64,000 nt of DNA from CALECP01 sp964389925 (GTDB lineage: Bacteria; Chloroflexota; Anaerolineae; Promineifilales; Promineifilaceae). Both the position numbers and the translations under genes were made by a program. The stretch covers positions 1-64,000 of the forward strand of contig CAYMGE010000008.1 in assembly GCA_964389925.1 (NCBI GenBank), given 5' to 3'. The notes under the pieces were generated by a model. The model saw nothing but the letters and a program-made list of their open reading frames with translations, was not told the DNA's origin and did not search any database. Of the stretch, positions 43,979 through 53,267 are shown piece after piece; the first letter of the stretch is position 1, and the number at the start of each line of letters is the position of its first letter.

Positions 43979-46783
43979 ATGCAATCGTTGGTTGATGTTT
44001 TATTGCAACTTGAAAGTGATGATGAACAGGCGGCGTTTCTGCGTGCAAATGTGGCAGATGCGGCCGAAATCGCCACCCAGCTAAAAACTCACGCCGATGG
44101 CGCATTGCGAACAGCCCTCGAACAAGCTACACGCTGTGCTAATTTACTCCATCTTCTGTCTGGTATTGCGAATACGCCCACCTTTACCGCGCTCGCTCAC
44201 CGCGTCGAGGGAAACGTCGCCATCTTTGGTGGGGGCGACTATGAATTGGCGGTCGCTAAGTTTGAGGATGCGGCGACCATCTATGCAGCGGCCGGCGAGA
44301 AACTAGCGTGGGCGAGCAGTCAGATAGGGACGGTTGCCTGTTTGAGCTATTTGGGGAGATCGGCCGAAGCCCTCATCCTCGCCGCCAAAGTCCGCGCAAT
44401 TTTAGAAAAACATGGCGACTGGAACCGCCTCTTTCAGCTTGTGACCAATCTCTCCGTTCTGCACAATCGACAAGGTGATGTCAAGCAGGCGGTGATGCTC
44501 TTGGATGAAGCGCGTCAGCTTGCAACCAGTCATGCGCTACCACAGCATTACCTCGCCGCCGTTCAGCTTAATCGCGCCCGCATGTTGCTCAATTTGGGCG
44601 AACTGTCTGAGGCAGAGCAGGCAGCTCAAAACGCAGAGCAGATATTTACGGAGACAAAACAGACGATTTCGGCCGCACGCGCCCAGCAAGTTCGCGCCCT
44701 CGCTTACCTCAATCAGGGGCGGTACAACGAATCACTGACCCTATTTGACCATGCGCGGGCTGCCTATCTTGAGGATGATCGCGCCGAAGATATGTTGTGG
44801 AGCGAACTATGGGCATTGCCAGCGTTGCTAGAGTTGGGGCAGTATGAGCGTGCGCTGACGCTCACCCAGTCGATTGAGGCGTATTTTCTCCAGCGCAACG
44901 TGCGACAAGGGCTAGCTGCTGTCATCCGCCATGCCGCGGTCGCCCATGCGGGGTTAAACCAATTTGCGGCCGCACATGAGGCGATGGTGCGAGCGCAAAC
45001 ACTTTGCCAAGAAAATAACGACCCACTGCAAGAAGCCCTTTGCCAATTAGAACAGGCGACACTCTTTTTGCGCCAACAGGATGCAGAGACGGCACTACAG
45101 TTGGCAACGCGCAGTGGGGAAACATTTCACACCAACGCTCATCAGTTGCGTGACGCGCAAGCACAAATGATCCGCGCTCAAGCCTTTGCAAAACTCGGCG
45201 ATAGCGAGGGCGCACTTGCCATCTTGCAGCGGATTGAGCCAACGGCACAGGCACGGCAGTCATTGTGGCTACTGCATCAAATTTATGCGTTGCGCGGTCA
45301 TCTCACACAATCACTTGCTGCCTATGAGGTCGCGCTCGATATGTTGGAACAGCTGCGCGGCCGATTAATCACAGAGTTTCGCGCTGACTTTCTGCATGAT
45401 AAACAGCAGATTTATGAGGAGGCGGTAGCGGCGGCGGTCTCGGCCGATGCGCTGCCCCAGGCATTAGAATGGGTCGAACGTGCCAAATCGCGTGCGCTGG
45501 TTGAGATGATCGGACAGCGCGTCGATTTGCGGATTCAGCCGCGCTCGGCTGAAGACATCAATCGAGCGGCCGAGATCGAGGCATTGCAATCACGTCGCAA
45601 CGCTGTCTATCGCAAGTGGGCATACACGTCACGCGAGGATAACGCAAAAACACGGCAACAACTGCAAACCCTCGAAATGGAAATCACCGAACGCTGGCAT
45701 CAACTCTTGGTTCACAATAGCGACTATGCGCGAGATGCGTCGCTGACGCGGGTGCGTTCTGAGCCGATTCAGCCCTATTTGGCGGCCGAAACACTGCTCA
45801 TCGACTGTTTTACAATTGGTGAGGACATCTTATTCTTTTTAGTAAGCCAAAATGAGTTGGATGTTGTTCGTTTGCCACGCGGTGTGCGACGTGTGGCAAA
45901 GTTGATGCGGATGTTTAATCTCAACATCAAGGCAACCTCAACCGCAGACCCTGCGCGAGTGCCACACTTGTTGCGGTCGGCACGGAAGCTGTTGGGACAG
46001 TTGTATGAGGTGTTGATTCGGCCGATAGCCCCCCAAATAAAAGCCTATTCCCACCTCCTCATCGTGCCACACAATGCTGCCTTGCACTATCTGCCATTTC
46101 AAGCGTTATTTGACGGTGAATGCTATCTTGGACAGCGTTATGAGATTAGCTATTTGCCCAGCGCAGCCCTACTTGCCTACCAAACAGAGCGAACTTGCAC
46201 AAATGGTACAGCTATCGCTTACGGCTACAGTAATGAGAGCCATCTGCCCCACGCTGCGGAGGAAGCAAAGCGCATCGCCGCGCTGTTAGGCGGTCGCGCA
46301 TTGATAGAGCAGGCGGCGACACTTGAGGCGGTAAAGAGGGGGGCTGGCTCGGCCGAATTTCTGCATTTCTCGACTCATGGTGATTTCAACCAAGCCAACC
46401 CATTATTCTCCGGTCTCGCGCTTTCTGATGGACAACTCAGCACACTCGACATCTTTAACCTGCGTCTAAATGCGTCACTTGTCACGTTGAGCGCGTGCCA
46501 GACGGGGCGCAGCGTTGTCAAAGGCGGCAATGAGTTGATGGGGTTAATGCGGGCATTTCTCTACGCAGGTGCGGACTCTTTATTGCTGGGTCTGTGGCAA
46601 GTCAACGATTTAGCGACACTGCGCTGGATGGAGACGTTTTATTGCGCCCTACAGGATAACCAAACAAAATCGCAGGCATTGCAAACGACCTATACAACCT
46701 TTATTGAAGGGACAAATCTACCCGCGCACTATCAACATCCTTATTTTTGGTCGCCTTTCTTTCTCGTTGGCAAAACCAAATGA
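43979..46783 (+). CDS. TPR-CHAT protein (caspase-like peptidase)
   Basis: A 934-residue cytoplasmic protein. About 12 tetratricopeptide-like helical repeats fill residues 60-500 (for example ALPQHYLAAVQLNRARMLLN, ARAQQVRALAYLNQGRYNES). A linker and a C-terminal CHAT domain (about 620-930) follow. The catalytic His800 is in HFSTHGDF and Cys840 in LSACQTGRS, so the caspase-like dyad is complete. CHAT-TPR proteins can act as proteases switched on by partners or ligands, as in type III-E CRISPR (Csx29). This one sits in an operon with the anti-sigma-like protein upstream and a secreted subtilase downstream. Its target is unknown. Confidence 0.9.
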   Translation: MQSLVDVLLQLESDDEQAAFLRANVADAAEIATQLKTHADGALRTALEQATRCANLLHLLSGIANTPTFTALAHRVEGNVAIFGGGDYELAVAKFEDAATIYAAAGEKLAWASSQIGTVACLSYLGRSAEALILAAKVRAILEKHGDWNRLFQLVTNLSVLHNRQGDVKQAVMLLDEARQLATSHALPQHYLAAVQLNRARMLLNLGELSEAEQAAQNAEQIFTETKQTISAARAQQVRALAYLNQGRYNESLTLFDHARAAYLEDDRAEDMLWSELWALPALLELGQYERALTLTQSIEAYFLQRNVRQGLAAVIRHAAVAHAGLNQFAAAHEAMVRAQTLCQENNDPLQEALCQLEQATLFLRQQDAETALQLATRSGETFHTNAHQLRDAQAQMIRAQAFAKLGDSEGALAILQRIEPTAQARQSLWLLHQIYALRGHLTQSLAAYEVALDMLEQLRGRLITEFRADFLHDKQQIYEEAVAAAVSADALPQALEWVERAKSRALVEMIGQRVDLRIQPRSAEDINRAAEIEALQSRRNAVYRKWAYTSREDNAKTRQQLQTLEMEITERWHQLLVHNSDYARDASLTRVRSEPIQPYLAAETLLIDCFTIGEDILFFLVSQNELDVVRLPRGVRRVAKLMRMFNLNIKATSTADPARVPHLLRSARKLLGQLYEVLIRPIAPQIKAYSHLLIVPHNAALHYLPFQALFDGECYLGQRYEISYLPSAALLAYQTERTCTNGTAIAYGYSNESHLPHAAEEAKRIAALLGGRALIEQAATLEAVKRGAGSAEFLHFSTHGDFNQANPLFSGLALSDGQLSTLDIFNLRLNASLVTLSACQTGRSVVKGGNELMGLMRAFLYAGADSLLLGLWQVNDLATLRWMETFYCALQDNQTKSQALQTTYTTFIEGTNLPAHYQHPYFWSPFFLVGKTK

Positions 46784-46839
46784 CGCTGGAAAAACAGTGG
46801 TTCTGTCGTTTATATAACAGTCATCGTAAGGAATTTTCA

Positions 46840-48597
46840 ATGAACGCAAATCGACCCAAGATTTTATTATTATCTTTTCTCTCGCTTGTCTTGTGTGTGC
46901 TGCTCTGGCAAAGCGTCGTGGTTAGCTCGGCCGATTCAACCGTCTATCGCTTCGTCGCGCTGGCTGGCAATGAGGAGCAGGTTGATCAAGCGGCCGAACC
47001 CTTTCTAGCTGACGGTCATCTCAAATATGTGCGTGAATATGGCGCAGCATCCGCCAGCTATCAGGCTGAAGCACCAAACGACAATGGCTCGCTTCCAAAC
47101 CAGTTTAATATCAAGCTCTATCAGGTGATGACGACCACGCCCCACATCAATGCCGTTGTTGCCGAGGTCTATAGCAAAGTTGAAAGCTATCCGGAGGTTC
47201 AAGCTGAGAAAGATATTTCTTATCTTGCCTACGTACCAAACCAACTACTTTTGAATGGGACATGTGCGGATGTTGCAGCTATCTCAAAGGAAGTTGGTCT
47301 ATCTCCTGTGCATGGGGTGGAGCCGGCCGAATTCATCACGCCCACAGGCTGTTTCTCAGTGGGTCTTTTTCAAAGTCTTCCAGATAAGAATGTTGCAGAA
47401 TCAGTCACCGCCGTTAATTTGTTTATCGATAATAGTCAAATCGGTGATGCCTACGCACAGCCGAACCAGTTCACGATGGGTTTCCCTAGTGGCGATTACA
47501 TCTTTGGCAGCCCCGCCGGTATGGCAACCCCCGGCAGCACCACCTTGACCCTGCCCAAATCACCCTTTGCGGGGCAGACAGGACAGGAAATAGCCGTTGT
47601 CTTATTTGATACATCCCCCTACGTCAACGCGCCGGCTATTAGTACTCAAGTGGTGAACGGTGTCGACATCACGGTTGATCAAAGTTTGCCATTGCCCGCC
47701 AACTTGCCATTTTCAGGCCAATCCGTTGTTGGCTCGCATGGCACAGTTGTCGCTACCCCTGTGACCCATTATGCGCCGAACAGCGATATATATTTGATGC
47801 GAACTCTGAGCCTAGATGGAATTGGCACAGAATTTATGCTCATTCGAGCGATTGTCCAAATGCGTGATCATTTGCTTGCCAGCGCCGATAAATATCAAGG
47901 TGTTATTTTTAATTATAGTCTAGGAGTTGAAGAGGAAGTGTATGTCGATCCGCTCTCTGCACTCGCACGAACGCTTGATCTGGTTCACGAGACAAATATC
48001 TTTCAAGTTGCGGCCGCAGGCAATAACTCTGCATGGCGGTTTGTGCCACAAGATGCAAACTTGCCCGCTAGCCATCCGAATGTTTTCGCAGTGACGGCAA
48101 CTGCCCCAGGCAATAAGTTGGCGTGTTATGCAAATAAGGGGGATATTGCTACGTGGGGTGGAGGTGACCCGCGCAGCGCACCCGGCCCCTGTCTGCCCAA
48201 CAAAATTGTGAGCGATTGCGCGGCAGGTCTGCGCGGCGGCTGTCTGACGGGCGTTGACCCACACTCGCCAAATGGTTGGGCGTATGCGGTTGGGACATCA
48301 TTTGCGTCGCCCATCATTGCTGGCATGGCTGCCCAGCGAATGGAGTTGATGGGGCCTCCGCGTTCTGAGCTTTGGATTCGGCCGACTGCCGCCCGCACCG
48401 AAATGGAGCTTGTCGCAACGCCTGACGAGACAGAAATGGGCAGTGGTTACATTGGTGACTTTGAAATCCCCACAAGCGTGGGTCTATCAAATGTGCAGCA
48501 GGTGCGAGACAGACAACTCGACATCCTAACAATTTTCGTCGGTATTCTGACGCTCTACTTGGTTTTTTCGCCCAAAGTTGAGAAGATACGCCAATAG
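46840..48597 (+). CDS. Second membrane-anchored subtilisin-like (S8) protease
   Basis: A 585-residue exported S8 peptidase. The start at 46840 (MNANRPKILLLSFLSLVLCV) is chosen because TAAGGA precedes it and a signal peptide begins there. A long N-terminal region (about 35-245) has no family I recognise and may be a propeptide. The triad is Asp257 (VVLFDTSP), His300 (GSHGTVV) and Ser487 (GTSFASP), with oxyanion Asn395 (AAAGNNSAW). A C-terminal helix (LDILTIFVGILTLYLVF) anchors it outside the membrane. It lies 57 bases after the CHAT gene, apparently in the same operon, so it may act in one pathway with it but on the other side of the membrane. Confidence 0.85.
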   Translation: MNANRPKILLLSFLSLVLCVLLWQSVVVSSADSTVYRFVALAGNEEQVDQAAEPFLADGHLKYVREYGAASASYQAEAPNDNGSLPNQFNIKLYQVMTTTPHINAVVAEVYSKVESYPEVQAEKDISYLAYVPNQLLLNGTCADVAAISKEVGLSPVHGVEPAEFITPTGCFSVGLFQSLPDKNVAESVTAVNLFIDNSQIGDAYAQPNQFTMGFPSGDYIFGSPAGMATPGSTTLTLPKSPFAGQTGQEIAVVLFDTSPYVNAPAISTQVVNGVDITVDQSLPLPANLPFSGQSVVGSHGTVVATPVTHYAPNSDIYLMRTLSLDGIGTEFMLIRAIVQMRDHLLASADKYQGVIFNYSLGVEEEVYVDPLSALARTLDLVHETNIFQVAAAGNNSAWRFVPQDANLPASHPNVFAVTATAPGNKLACYANKGDIATWGGGDPRSAPGPCLPNKIVSDCAAGLRGGCLTGVDPHSPNGWAYAVGTSFASPIIAGMAAQRMELMGPPRSELWIRPTAARTEMELVATPDETEMGSGYIGDFEIPTSVGLSNVQQVRDRQLDILTIFVGILTLYLVFSPKVEKIRQ

Positions 48598-48608
48598 ATG
48601 TTTTACTC

Positions 48609-48634
48609 GGAGATTTCACCTTAGTGAAATCTCC
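48609..48634. repeat. Perfect 11-bp hairpin before the SDR gene
   Basis: GGAGATTTCAC (48609-48619) and GTGAAATCTCC (48624-48634) pair fully around CTTA. It is followed by CACACAAAATT and then the ATG at 48646, without a T-run. It could act as a weak terminator, an mRNA stabiliser or an mRNA-leader element. Confidence 0.6.
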
Positions 48635-48645
48635 CACACAAAATT

Positions 48646-49338
48646 ATGCGCTATCTTATCACAGGAGCTAATCGCGGAATTGGCCTCGAATTTGTCCGAC
48701 AACTTATTGGCCGCGGCGATATGGTTTTCGCCACCGCACGCAACCCCGAAGATGCAACCGACCTCTACCATCTTTCCCAAATTGGGCAGGTATTTCCCAT
48801 CAAGTTAGATGTCACCGATGTCGATTCTGTCGCACGGGCGCGGGAAGCGGTTGCGGAAAAGGCAACAGGGATTGATGTCCTTATCAACAACGCAGGTGCG
48901 TTTTTTGCGCGTCAGGAAAGGCTTGAGAACTTTGATCCCAATGCAATGCAACGCACGTTTGAGACGAACACAATTGGGATGATGAACGTCACAAAGGGGT
49001 TTGCCAACTTGCTCAACAATGGAAGCGAGCCGTGTCTCGTCAACATTTCATCCAATCTGGGATCACTCGCTATGATAGGCAACCGTCGTTCGGGAGATTA
49101 CAGCTACAACGCAAGCAAGGCGGCACTCAATATGTTGACCCGTATGCTTTCCCATGATTTGCCAGACGTGACAGTTATTTGTGTGCATCCGGGCTGGGTG
49201 CAGACGGACATGGGCGGGCCGAGTGCGGCGATTACGCCAGAGGAGTCGGTGGCGGGGATGTTGGGGTTGATCGGCCGATTAACCCCAACAGACACAAACA
49301 GCTACTTCAACTGGAAAGGCGAAACAGTCGCTTGGTAA
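48646..49338 (+). CDS. Short-chain dehydrogenase/reductase
   Basis: A 230-residue SDR of the classical type. The cofactor motif TGANRGIG is at residues 6-13, NNAG follows the fourth strand, and the catalytic YxxxK appears as YSYNASKAALNM with the Ser in ISSNLGS. The sequence resembles the CsgA/C-factor-like branch. The substrate is unknown. It is separated from the subtilase gene by a perfect hairpin and converges with hisE. Confidence 0.88.
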   Translation: MRYLITGANRGIGLEFVRQLIGRGDMVFATARNPEDATDLYHLSQIGQVFPIKLDVTDVDSVARAREAVAEKATGIDVLINNAGAFFARQERLENFDPNAMQRTFETNTIGMMNVTKGFANLLNNGSEPCLVNISSNLGSLAMIGNRRSGDYSYNASKAALNMLTRMLSHDLPDVTVICVHPGWVQTDMGGPSAAITPEESVAGMLGLIGRLTPTDTNSYFNWKGETVAW

Positions 49339-49359
49339 TCCATACTTAACAAGCGAATT

Positions 49360-49638
49360 TTATTCATGTCGCGCAGCTAGAACAGCCTCTACTTCTTCAA
49401 GCGAAACCCCCTTTGCTGCCAATAGTACCAGCAGATGATAGAGTAAGTCTGCGCTCTCTTCGACAAGCCGTTCACGCGGCTGATTGAGCGCAGCGATGAC
49501 GACCTCAACCCCTTCTTCGCCGACTTTCTGAGCGGCTTTGTTTTCATCATTGAGAAGCATGACAGTGTATGAGCCTTTGGGTTGTTCCCGCTTGCGCTCT
49601 TCGACTAGTTGGGCGAGTTGGTAGAGAAATCCTTGCAT
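49360..49638 (-). CDS. hisE: Phosphoribosyl-ATP pyrophosphatase
   Basis: A 92-residue all-alpha pyrophosphohydrolase that catalyses the second step of histidine synthesis. SYTVMLLNDENKAAQKVGEE and ESADLLYHLLVLLA hold the conserved metal-binding acidic residues (EE and E-x-x-D). It is a stand-alone HisE, not fused to HisI. It overlaps the upstream histidine-phosphatase gene by 34 bases, so both are translated from one message, although no other his gene is near. Confidence 0.92.
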   Translation of the reverse strand: MQGFLYQLAQLVEERKREQPKGSYTVMLLNDENKAAQKVGEEGVEVVIAALNQPRERLVEESADLLYHLLVLLAAKGVSLEEVEAVLAARHE

Positions 49639-50234
49639 AGCTTGAGATGATCGGTTCGATTACTGTAATTTACAATCGCAGCCTGATCGTATATATCAAT
49701 GTTGGTGATGCTACAGTTTGCCATATTGAATTGCCAATGCTCTAAGACGGATAGGCCAATCAGCAGGCAAAGTAGCGTGCGGAGCGTGCCACCGTGTGAG
49801 ACGATGAGATGTGTCCCCTTTGTGTGGCGAAGCGATTCAATAAAGGACTGAATTCGTAATTCGTAGAGAGGTAACGGTTCCGCATTCGGCGGGACATTCG
49901 CCATGTTTTGAGCATATTTGGCGGCGTGTGTGGGATAGTTGCGCTCGATTTCGGCCCACGTGTGACCCTCCCAAGCACCAAACCCAAGTTCGCGCAGTCG
50001 CTCATCGGGTTGAGGGCGGAGATTGTGATATTGATTGATAATATCGGCCGTCTGCCGAGTGCGTGTGAGAGGGCTGGTGTGTAGGTGGTGGATTTCGGCC
50101 GATTGCAACGTCTCCGCAACCTGCTCCGACTGCCAAATCCCAGTCTCATTTAACCTAGTATCAGTCAATCCCTGAAACCGCTTTTCAAGATTCCAATCTG
50201 TTTCACCATGTCTGACGAGTAAAAGCTTTGGCAT
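49605..50234 (-). CDS. Histidine phosphatase family protein, probable alpha-ribazole phosphatase
   Basis: A 209-residue phosphatase. The phosphohistidine motif LLVRHGETDWN is at the N-terminus and the second His is in LIVSHGGTLR. ELGFGAWEGHTWAEI is typical of the CobC branch that removes the phosphate from alpha-ribazole 5'-phosphate in cobalamin assembly. Its position just after a CobD-like gene and cbiB supports that role. A general phosphoglycerate-mutase-like phosphatase is the alternative. Confidence 0.82.
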   Translation of the reverse strand: MPKLLLVRHGETDWNLEKRFQGLTDTRLNETGIWQSEQVAETLQSAEIHHLHTSPLTRTRQTADIINQYHNLRPQPDERLRELGFGAWEGHTWAEIERNYPTHAAKYAQNMANVPPNAEPLPLYELRIQSFIESLRHTKGTHLIVSHGGTLRTLLCLLIGLSVLEHWQFNMANCSITNIDIYDQAAIVNYSNRTDHLKLCKDFSTNSPN

Positions 50235-50235
50235 A

Positions 50236-51291
50236 TTACAAATTTGTCTTGATTTTTTGAAGAGCTTTCAGTAACCGCGCATTTTCTGGCGCGGGACGAG
50301 TGGCAATGCGGACGTACTCAGGCAGCCCAAAAGAATCGCATTTGCGGACGATGATGCCATGTTGCAGAAGCTGCTCGCGGAATAGTGAGCCGTTGCCGAC
50401 GTTTACGAGGAAGTAGTGCATGAAGGAAGGGGTCGGCCGATAACCCAATTGGGCGAGATCGCGCTTGAACTGTTCAGCTAGATGCCTCAATTCATGCCAT
50501 TGCTGCACATAATCAGCGTGGACAGCGAGGGCGGCGAGGCCGGCTTGTTGGGCAACTTCGCTGACGTTCCACGGGACGCGAACGATTCGTAGAGCATCAA
50601 TGATTGACTTTGGGGCAACGGCGTACCCTAGACGGACACCTGCCAGCGCGTAGTCTTTAGTCATTGAGCGAAGGATGATGACGTTGGCTCGTCGCTCTGG
50701 TGGGTAGGCTATCGCTGAAACAGCAGTCGAAAAATTGATATACGCTTCGTCAATGACAAATAAAGTGTCAGGGGCTGCATCCATCCACTGGTGGATAGTT
50801 GTCAGAGACGTAATTGAGCCAGTTGGATTGTTAGGATTGCACAAAAAGACGAGGCGGGGAGCGTTGGCGAGAGCCGCGGGTAATTCGGCCGCGCTGATAT
50901 GTTTGACCGTTGCCCGCATTAACTTTGACATACGCGCATATTCACCGAATGTCGGTGCGACAATGAGAACGACATCATCGGGACGCAGGTAGGCGAAAGC
51001 GATTTGCCAGATTGTCTCGGCCGTCCCGTTAGCGACAGTGATGTTTTCGACCGAAACGCCCAGCTGCACCCCCAATTTCCCGCGCAACGCCAAACACTCT
51101 TTATCGGGATAGCGATCAACCGCTGCGTTTGCTATCGCGTCGCGCACTGCACGATGTGTCCCAAAAGGGTTGCTATTGACGCTAAAATCTAGCACGTCCT
51201 CCGGTGCATATCCCCATTGTGCTAGCTCTGCATAATCTAACGCCCCATGATAGTCTGGCTCAATCTCCAAAATTCCGTCACGTGGTAACAT
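50236..51291 (-). CDS. Threonine-phosphate decarboxylase / histidinol-phosphate aminotransferase-like
   Basis: A 351-residue fold-I PLP enzyme. It opens MLPRDGILEIEPDYHGALDY, has DFSVNSNPFG, the CNPNNPTG motif, IDEAYINF, and the PLP lysine in SMTKDYALAGVRLGYA. The HGGD-like opening and FSVNxNPxG are typical of cobalamin-linked L-threonine-O-3-phosphate decarboxylase (CobD/CobC), which supplies aminopropanol phosphate to CbiB, the next gene upstream. hisE nearby leaves open a histidinol-phosphate aminotransferase role. It is one base from the phosphatase gene. Confidence 0.82.
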   Translation of the reverse strand: MLPRDGILEIEPDYHGALDYAELAQWGYAPEDVLDFSVNSNPFGTHRAVRDAIANAAVDRYPDKECLALRGKLGVQLGVSVENITVANGTAETIWQIAFAYLRPDDVVLIVAPTFGEYARMSKLMRATVKHISAAELPAALANAPRLVFLCNPNNPTGSITSLTTIHQWMDAAPDTLFVIDEAYINFSTAVSAIAYPPERRANVIILRSMTKDYALAGVRLGYAVAPKSIIDALRIVRVPWNVSEVAQQAGLAALAVHADYVQQWHELRHLAEQFKRDLAQLGYRPTPSFMHYFLVNVGNGSLFREQLLQHGIIVRKCDSFGLPEYVRIATRPAPENARLLKALQKIKTNL

Positions 51292-51312
51292 AAAAATTCG
51301 CGCTCGTTCGCG

Positions 51313-52224
51313 TCAGTTAACAGCTTTATTCACAACCCAAACCCCAAAAAGAAACACCGCTGCTGCCACTCGGATCAACGAGTTTGCCCTTACGATGTCA
51401 TGCGCCTTTGGTTTGCGATAGCCGGCTCCGAGTTTATAATGTCCCGTTTTTTCGAGTTCGATTTGTAGACCGCCAGCCGCTGCACTCATGGGGTGTCCAG
51501 CATTGGGGCTGGCAGTGAGCGTCGCGTCGGTTCGCCACGTGCCTAGGGCTTGATCGGCCGAGAACTGCACCACCGATGCCCCGATAATCGAGCCGGCCGC
51601 CAGTCGTGCTGGCAACAAATTCAGCAAATCATCGAATCGTGCTGGCACTTTGCCCAGATACTCGCGCTTCTCATCTCGATACCCTAGCATGGCATCGGCC
51701 GTATTTGCATAGCGATAGACCAACGCGGCTGGTAACCCACCTATCAAATAAAACGTTAACGGCGCAACAAAGCCATCACTAAAATTTTCGGCGACAGATT
51801 CAATTGTTGCAGCCGCAATTTGGCTCTCGTTTAGGTCAGATGTATCCCGACTCACGAGATGATAAGCGAGGGCAAAGCGTGCTTGGGCTAGATCGTGTCG
51901 TTTGAGAGAGGCATGAACTTCGCCGGCAGCCCCAGTTAATTTTGTGAGGGAGAAGAGTGTTTTTAGGAGAATTGCCTTAGCTAGCAGCGCGACGGGTGAG
52001 GGGAGTTTTGTGAGGAGTGTTGCGAGGAGTCGGCCGAGCCACCAAATACCCCATGCCCCTCCTAGCGCAATCATCCCACCAAACCCAAATTGCGCCCATC
52101 TGCCGCGCTGCGGCGCACGCTTTTGCATCGCACCAATTGCGTTCCCCATCCATGCAACAGGATGAAAGCGGTTGGGTGGCTCTCCTAACGAGTCGATCAA
52201 CAAGGCTAATAATAAAACATGCAT
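51313..52224 (-). CDS. cbiB: Adenosylcobinamide-phosphate synthase
   Basis: A 303-residue membrane enzyme that attaches aminopropanol (phosphate) to adenosylcobyric acid. The signature opening LLLALLIDSLGEPPNRFHPVAWMG, SRDTSDLNESQIAAATIESVAENFSD and the C-terminal NAGHPMSAAAG are all present. It heads the minus-strand group with the CobD-like enzyme and CobC-like phosphatase. No cobalamin riboswitch is visible upstream, where tRNA-Glu lies within 60 bases. Confidence 0.93.
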   Translation of the reverse strand: MHVLLLALLIDSLGEPPNRFHPVAWMGNAIGAMQKRAPQRGRWAQFGFGGMIALGGAWGIWWLGRLLATLLTKLPSPVALLAKAILLKTLFSLTKLTGAAGEVHASLKRHDLAQARFALAYHLVSRDTSDLNESQIAAATIESVAENFSDGFVAPLTFYLIGGLPAALVYRYANTADAMLGYRDEKREYLGKVPARFDDLLNLLPARLAAGSIIGASVVQFSADQALGTWRTDATLTASPNAGHPMSAAAGGLQIELEKTGHYKLGAGYRKPKAHDIVRANSLIRVAAAVFLFGVWVVNKAVN

Positions 52225-52244
52225 TCTTTATTATCTGGAAAACA

Positions 52245-52270
52245 AAAAAGGCCACACATGTGACCTTTTC
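52245..52270 (-). terminator. Intrinsic terminator after tRNA-Glu
   Basis: Read on the minus strand, GGTCAC pairs with GTGGCC over ATGT (one T-G pair) and CCTTTTTTGTTTT follows. It lies about 10 bases after the tRNA-Glu 3' end. Confidence 0.65.
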
Positions 52271-52278
52271 GTATTTGA

Positions 52279-52351
52279 TGCCCCGTACGAGACTCGAACT
52301 CGTGTTTTAGCCTTGAGAGGGCTACGTCCTAGGCCGCTAGACGAACGGGGC
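52279..52351 (-). tRNA. tRNA-Glu (CTC)
   Basis: The 73-nt minus-strand cloverleaf has acceptor GCCCCGT/ACGGGGC, D-region CGTCTAGCGGCCTAGGACG, anticodon stem TAGCC/GGCTA with loop CTCTCAA (anticodon CTC) and T-loop GTTCGAGTC. The discriminator is A. CCA is not encoded. Confidence 0.92.
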
Positions 52352-52434
52352 GTAGAGCGAAAGAAATTCTAACAAAGTGCAAGAAGCGTGTCAATAGCAT
52401 TGCCAACTTTGCCATTTTTGGCAACGCTTAAGGA

Positions 52435-53157
52435 ATGCTCAATCTTGATCGACAAAATAGTTTGCGTGAACAATATCGTCAGATGCGGACAGGCTGGCGA
52501 CCTGCGACAGAGGTGTACGCTGATTTAGTGCGCGAGAAGCTGCAGCCCGATAATCGCGTGCTAGATATTGGCTGTGGGCGTGGTGGACTAGTCGAACAGT
52601 TAGAGCATCCGCTCAATCAAATGGTTGGAATTGATCCCGATGAGACCTCTCTGCGCGAGCATCGCTTGACCTTCCCGCGTGTCAATGGGCTGGGGAGACT
52701 GCCATTCGCAGATGGCTCGTTTGATGTTGTGTTTGCGAGCTGGGTGTTGGAGCATTGGGCGGGGCCTGAGCGTGACTTGGGGGAAATCGGCCGAGTTCTC
52801 GCCCCCAACGGCACATTCATATTCATCACCCCTAACCTGCGCCATCCCCTCATTCGTCTCAATGCCGCGCTCAACACCTTCAGCAACCTGCAAAAACCAA
52901 TCGTCGCCAAACTCTATGATCGCGCAGAGGATGACACTTTCCCCGTCCATTATTGTGCCAATGACCCCCGCACGCTCCATCACCTCGCCACAACTTGTAA
53001 CTTGCAACTTATAACTTTGCACTTCATCGAAGACCCAACCTATCTCTCTTTTACACCTGCGCTGTTTCACACGATGGTTCGGATCGAAAAGTATCTCTCA
53101 GCGGCAAAACGACTCCATCTTGTTGGCATGATGCAGAAACAGAAAATGGTACAATAA
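52435..53157 (+). CDS. Class I SAM-dependent methyltransferase
   Basis: A 240-residue methyltransferase. Motif I RVLDIGCGRGGLVEQL lies near residues 40-55, the acidic motif is VGIDPDE, and DVVFASWVLEHWAGPERDL is the post-motif region. The C-terminal third contains a His-rich stretch (CANDPRTLHHLATTCNL). The substrate is unknown. The TCGGCCGA at 52787 divides the gene into a G-rich left part (60 bases: G28 C8) and a C-rich right part (G6 C27). AAGGA directly abuts the ATG, closer than usual. Confidence 0.85.
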   Translation: MLNLDRQNSLREQYRQMRTGWRPATEVYADLVREKLQPDNRVLDIGCGRGGLVEQLEHPLNQMVGIDPDETSLREHRLTFPRVNGLGRLPFADGSFDVVFASWVLEHWAGPERDLGEIGRVLAPNGTFIFITPNLRHPLIRLNAALNTFSNLQKPIVAKLYDRAEDDTFPVHYCANDPRTLHHLATTCNLQLITLHFIEDPTYLSFTPALFHTMVRIEKYLSAAKRLHLVGMMQKQKMVQ

Positions 53158-53267
53158 GGCTAAGAAGCATACGCGATTTTTGCGCCCCGTTCATTGACAT
53201 CGTAAGGTGGCAAATCTACACTACGGATCGTCACAGCAGAAGTAACCGATTGATGTAAGGAATTTGC

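Noticed and set aside
51300..52430. Cobalamin riboswitch upstream of cbiB
   Set aside because: The region upstream holds only a terminator and tRNA-Glu; no B12-box-like segment was found.
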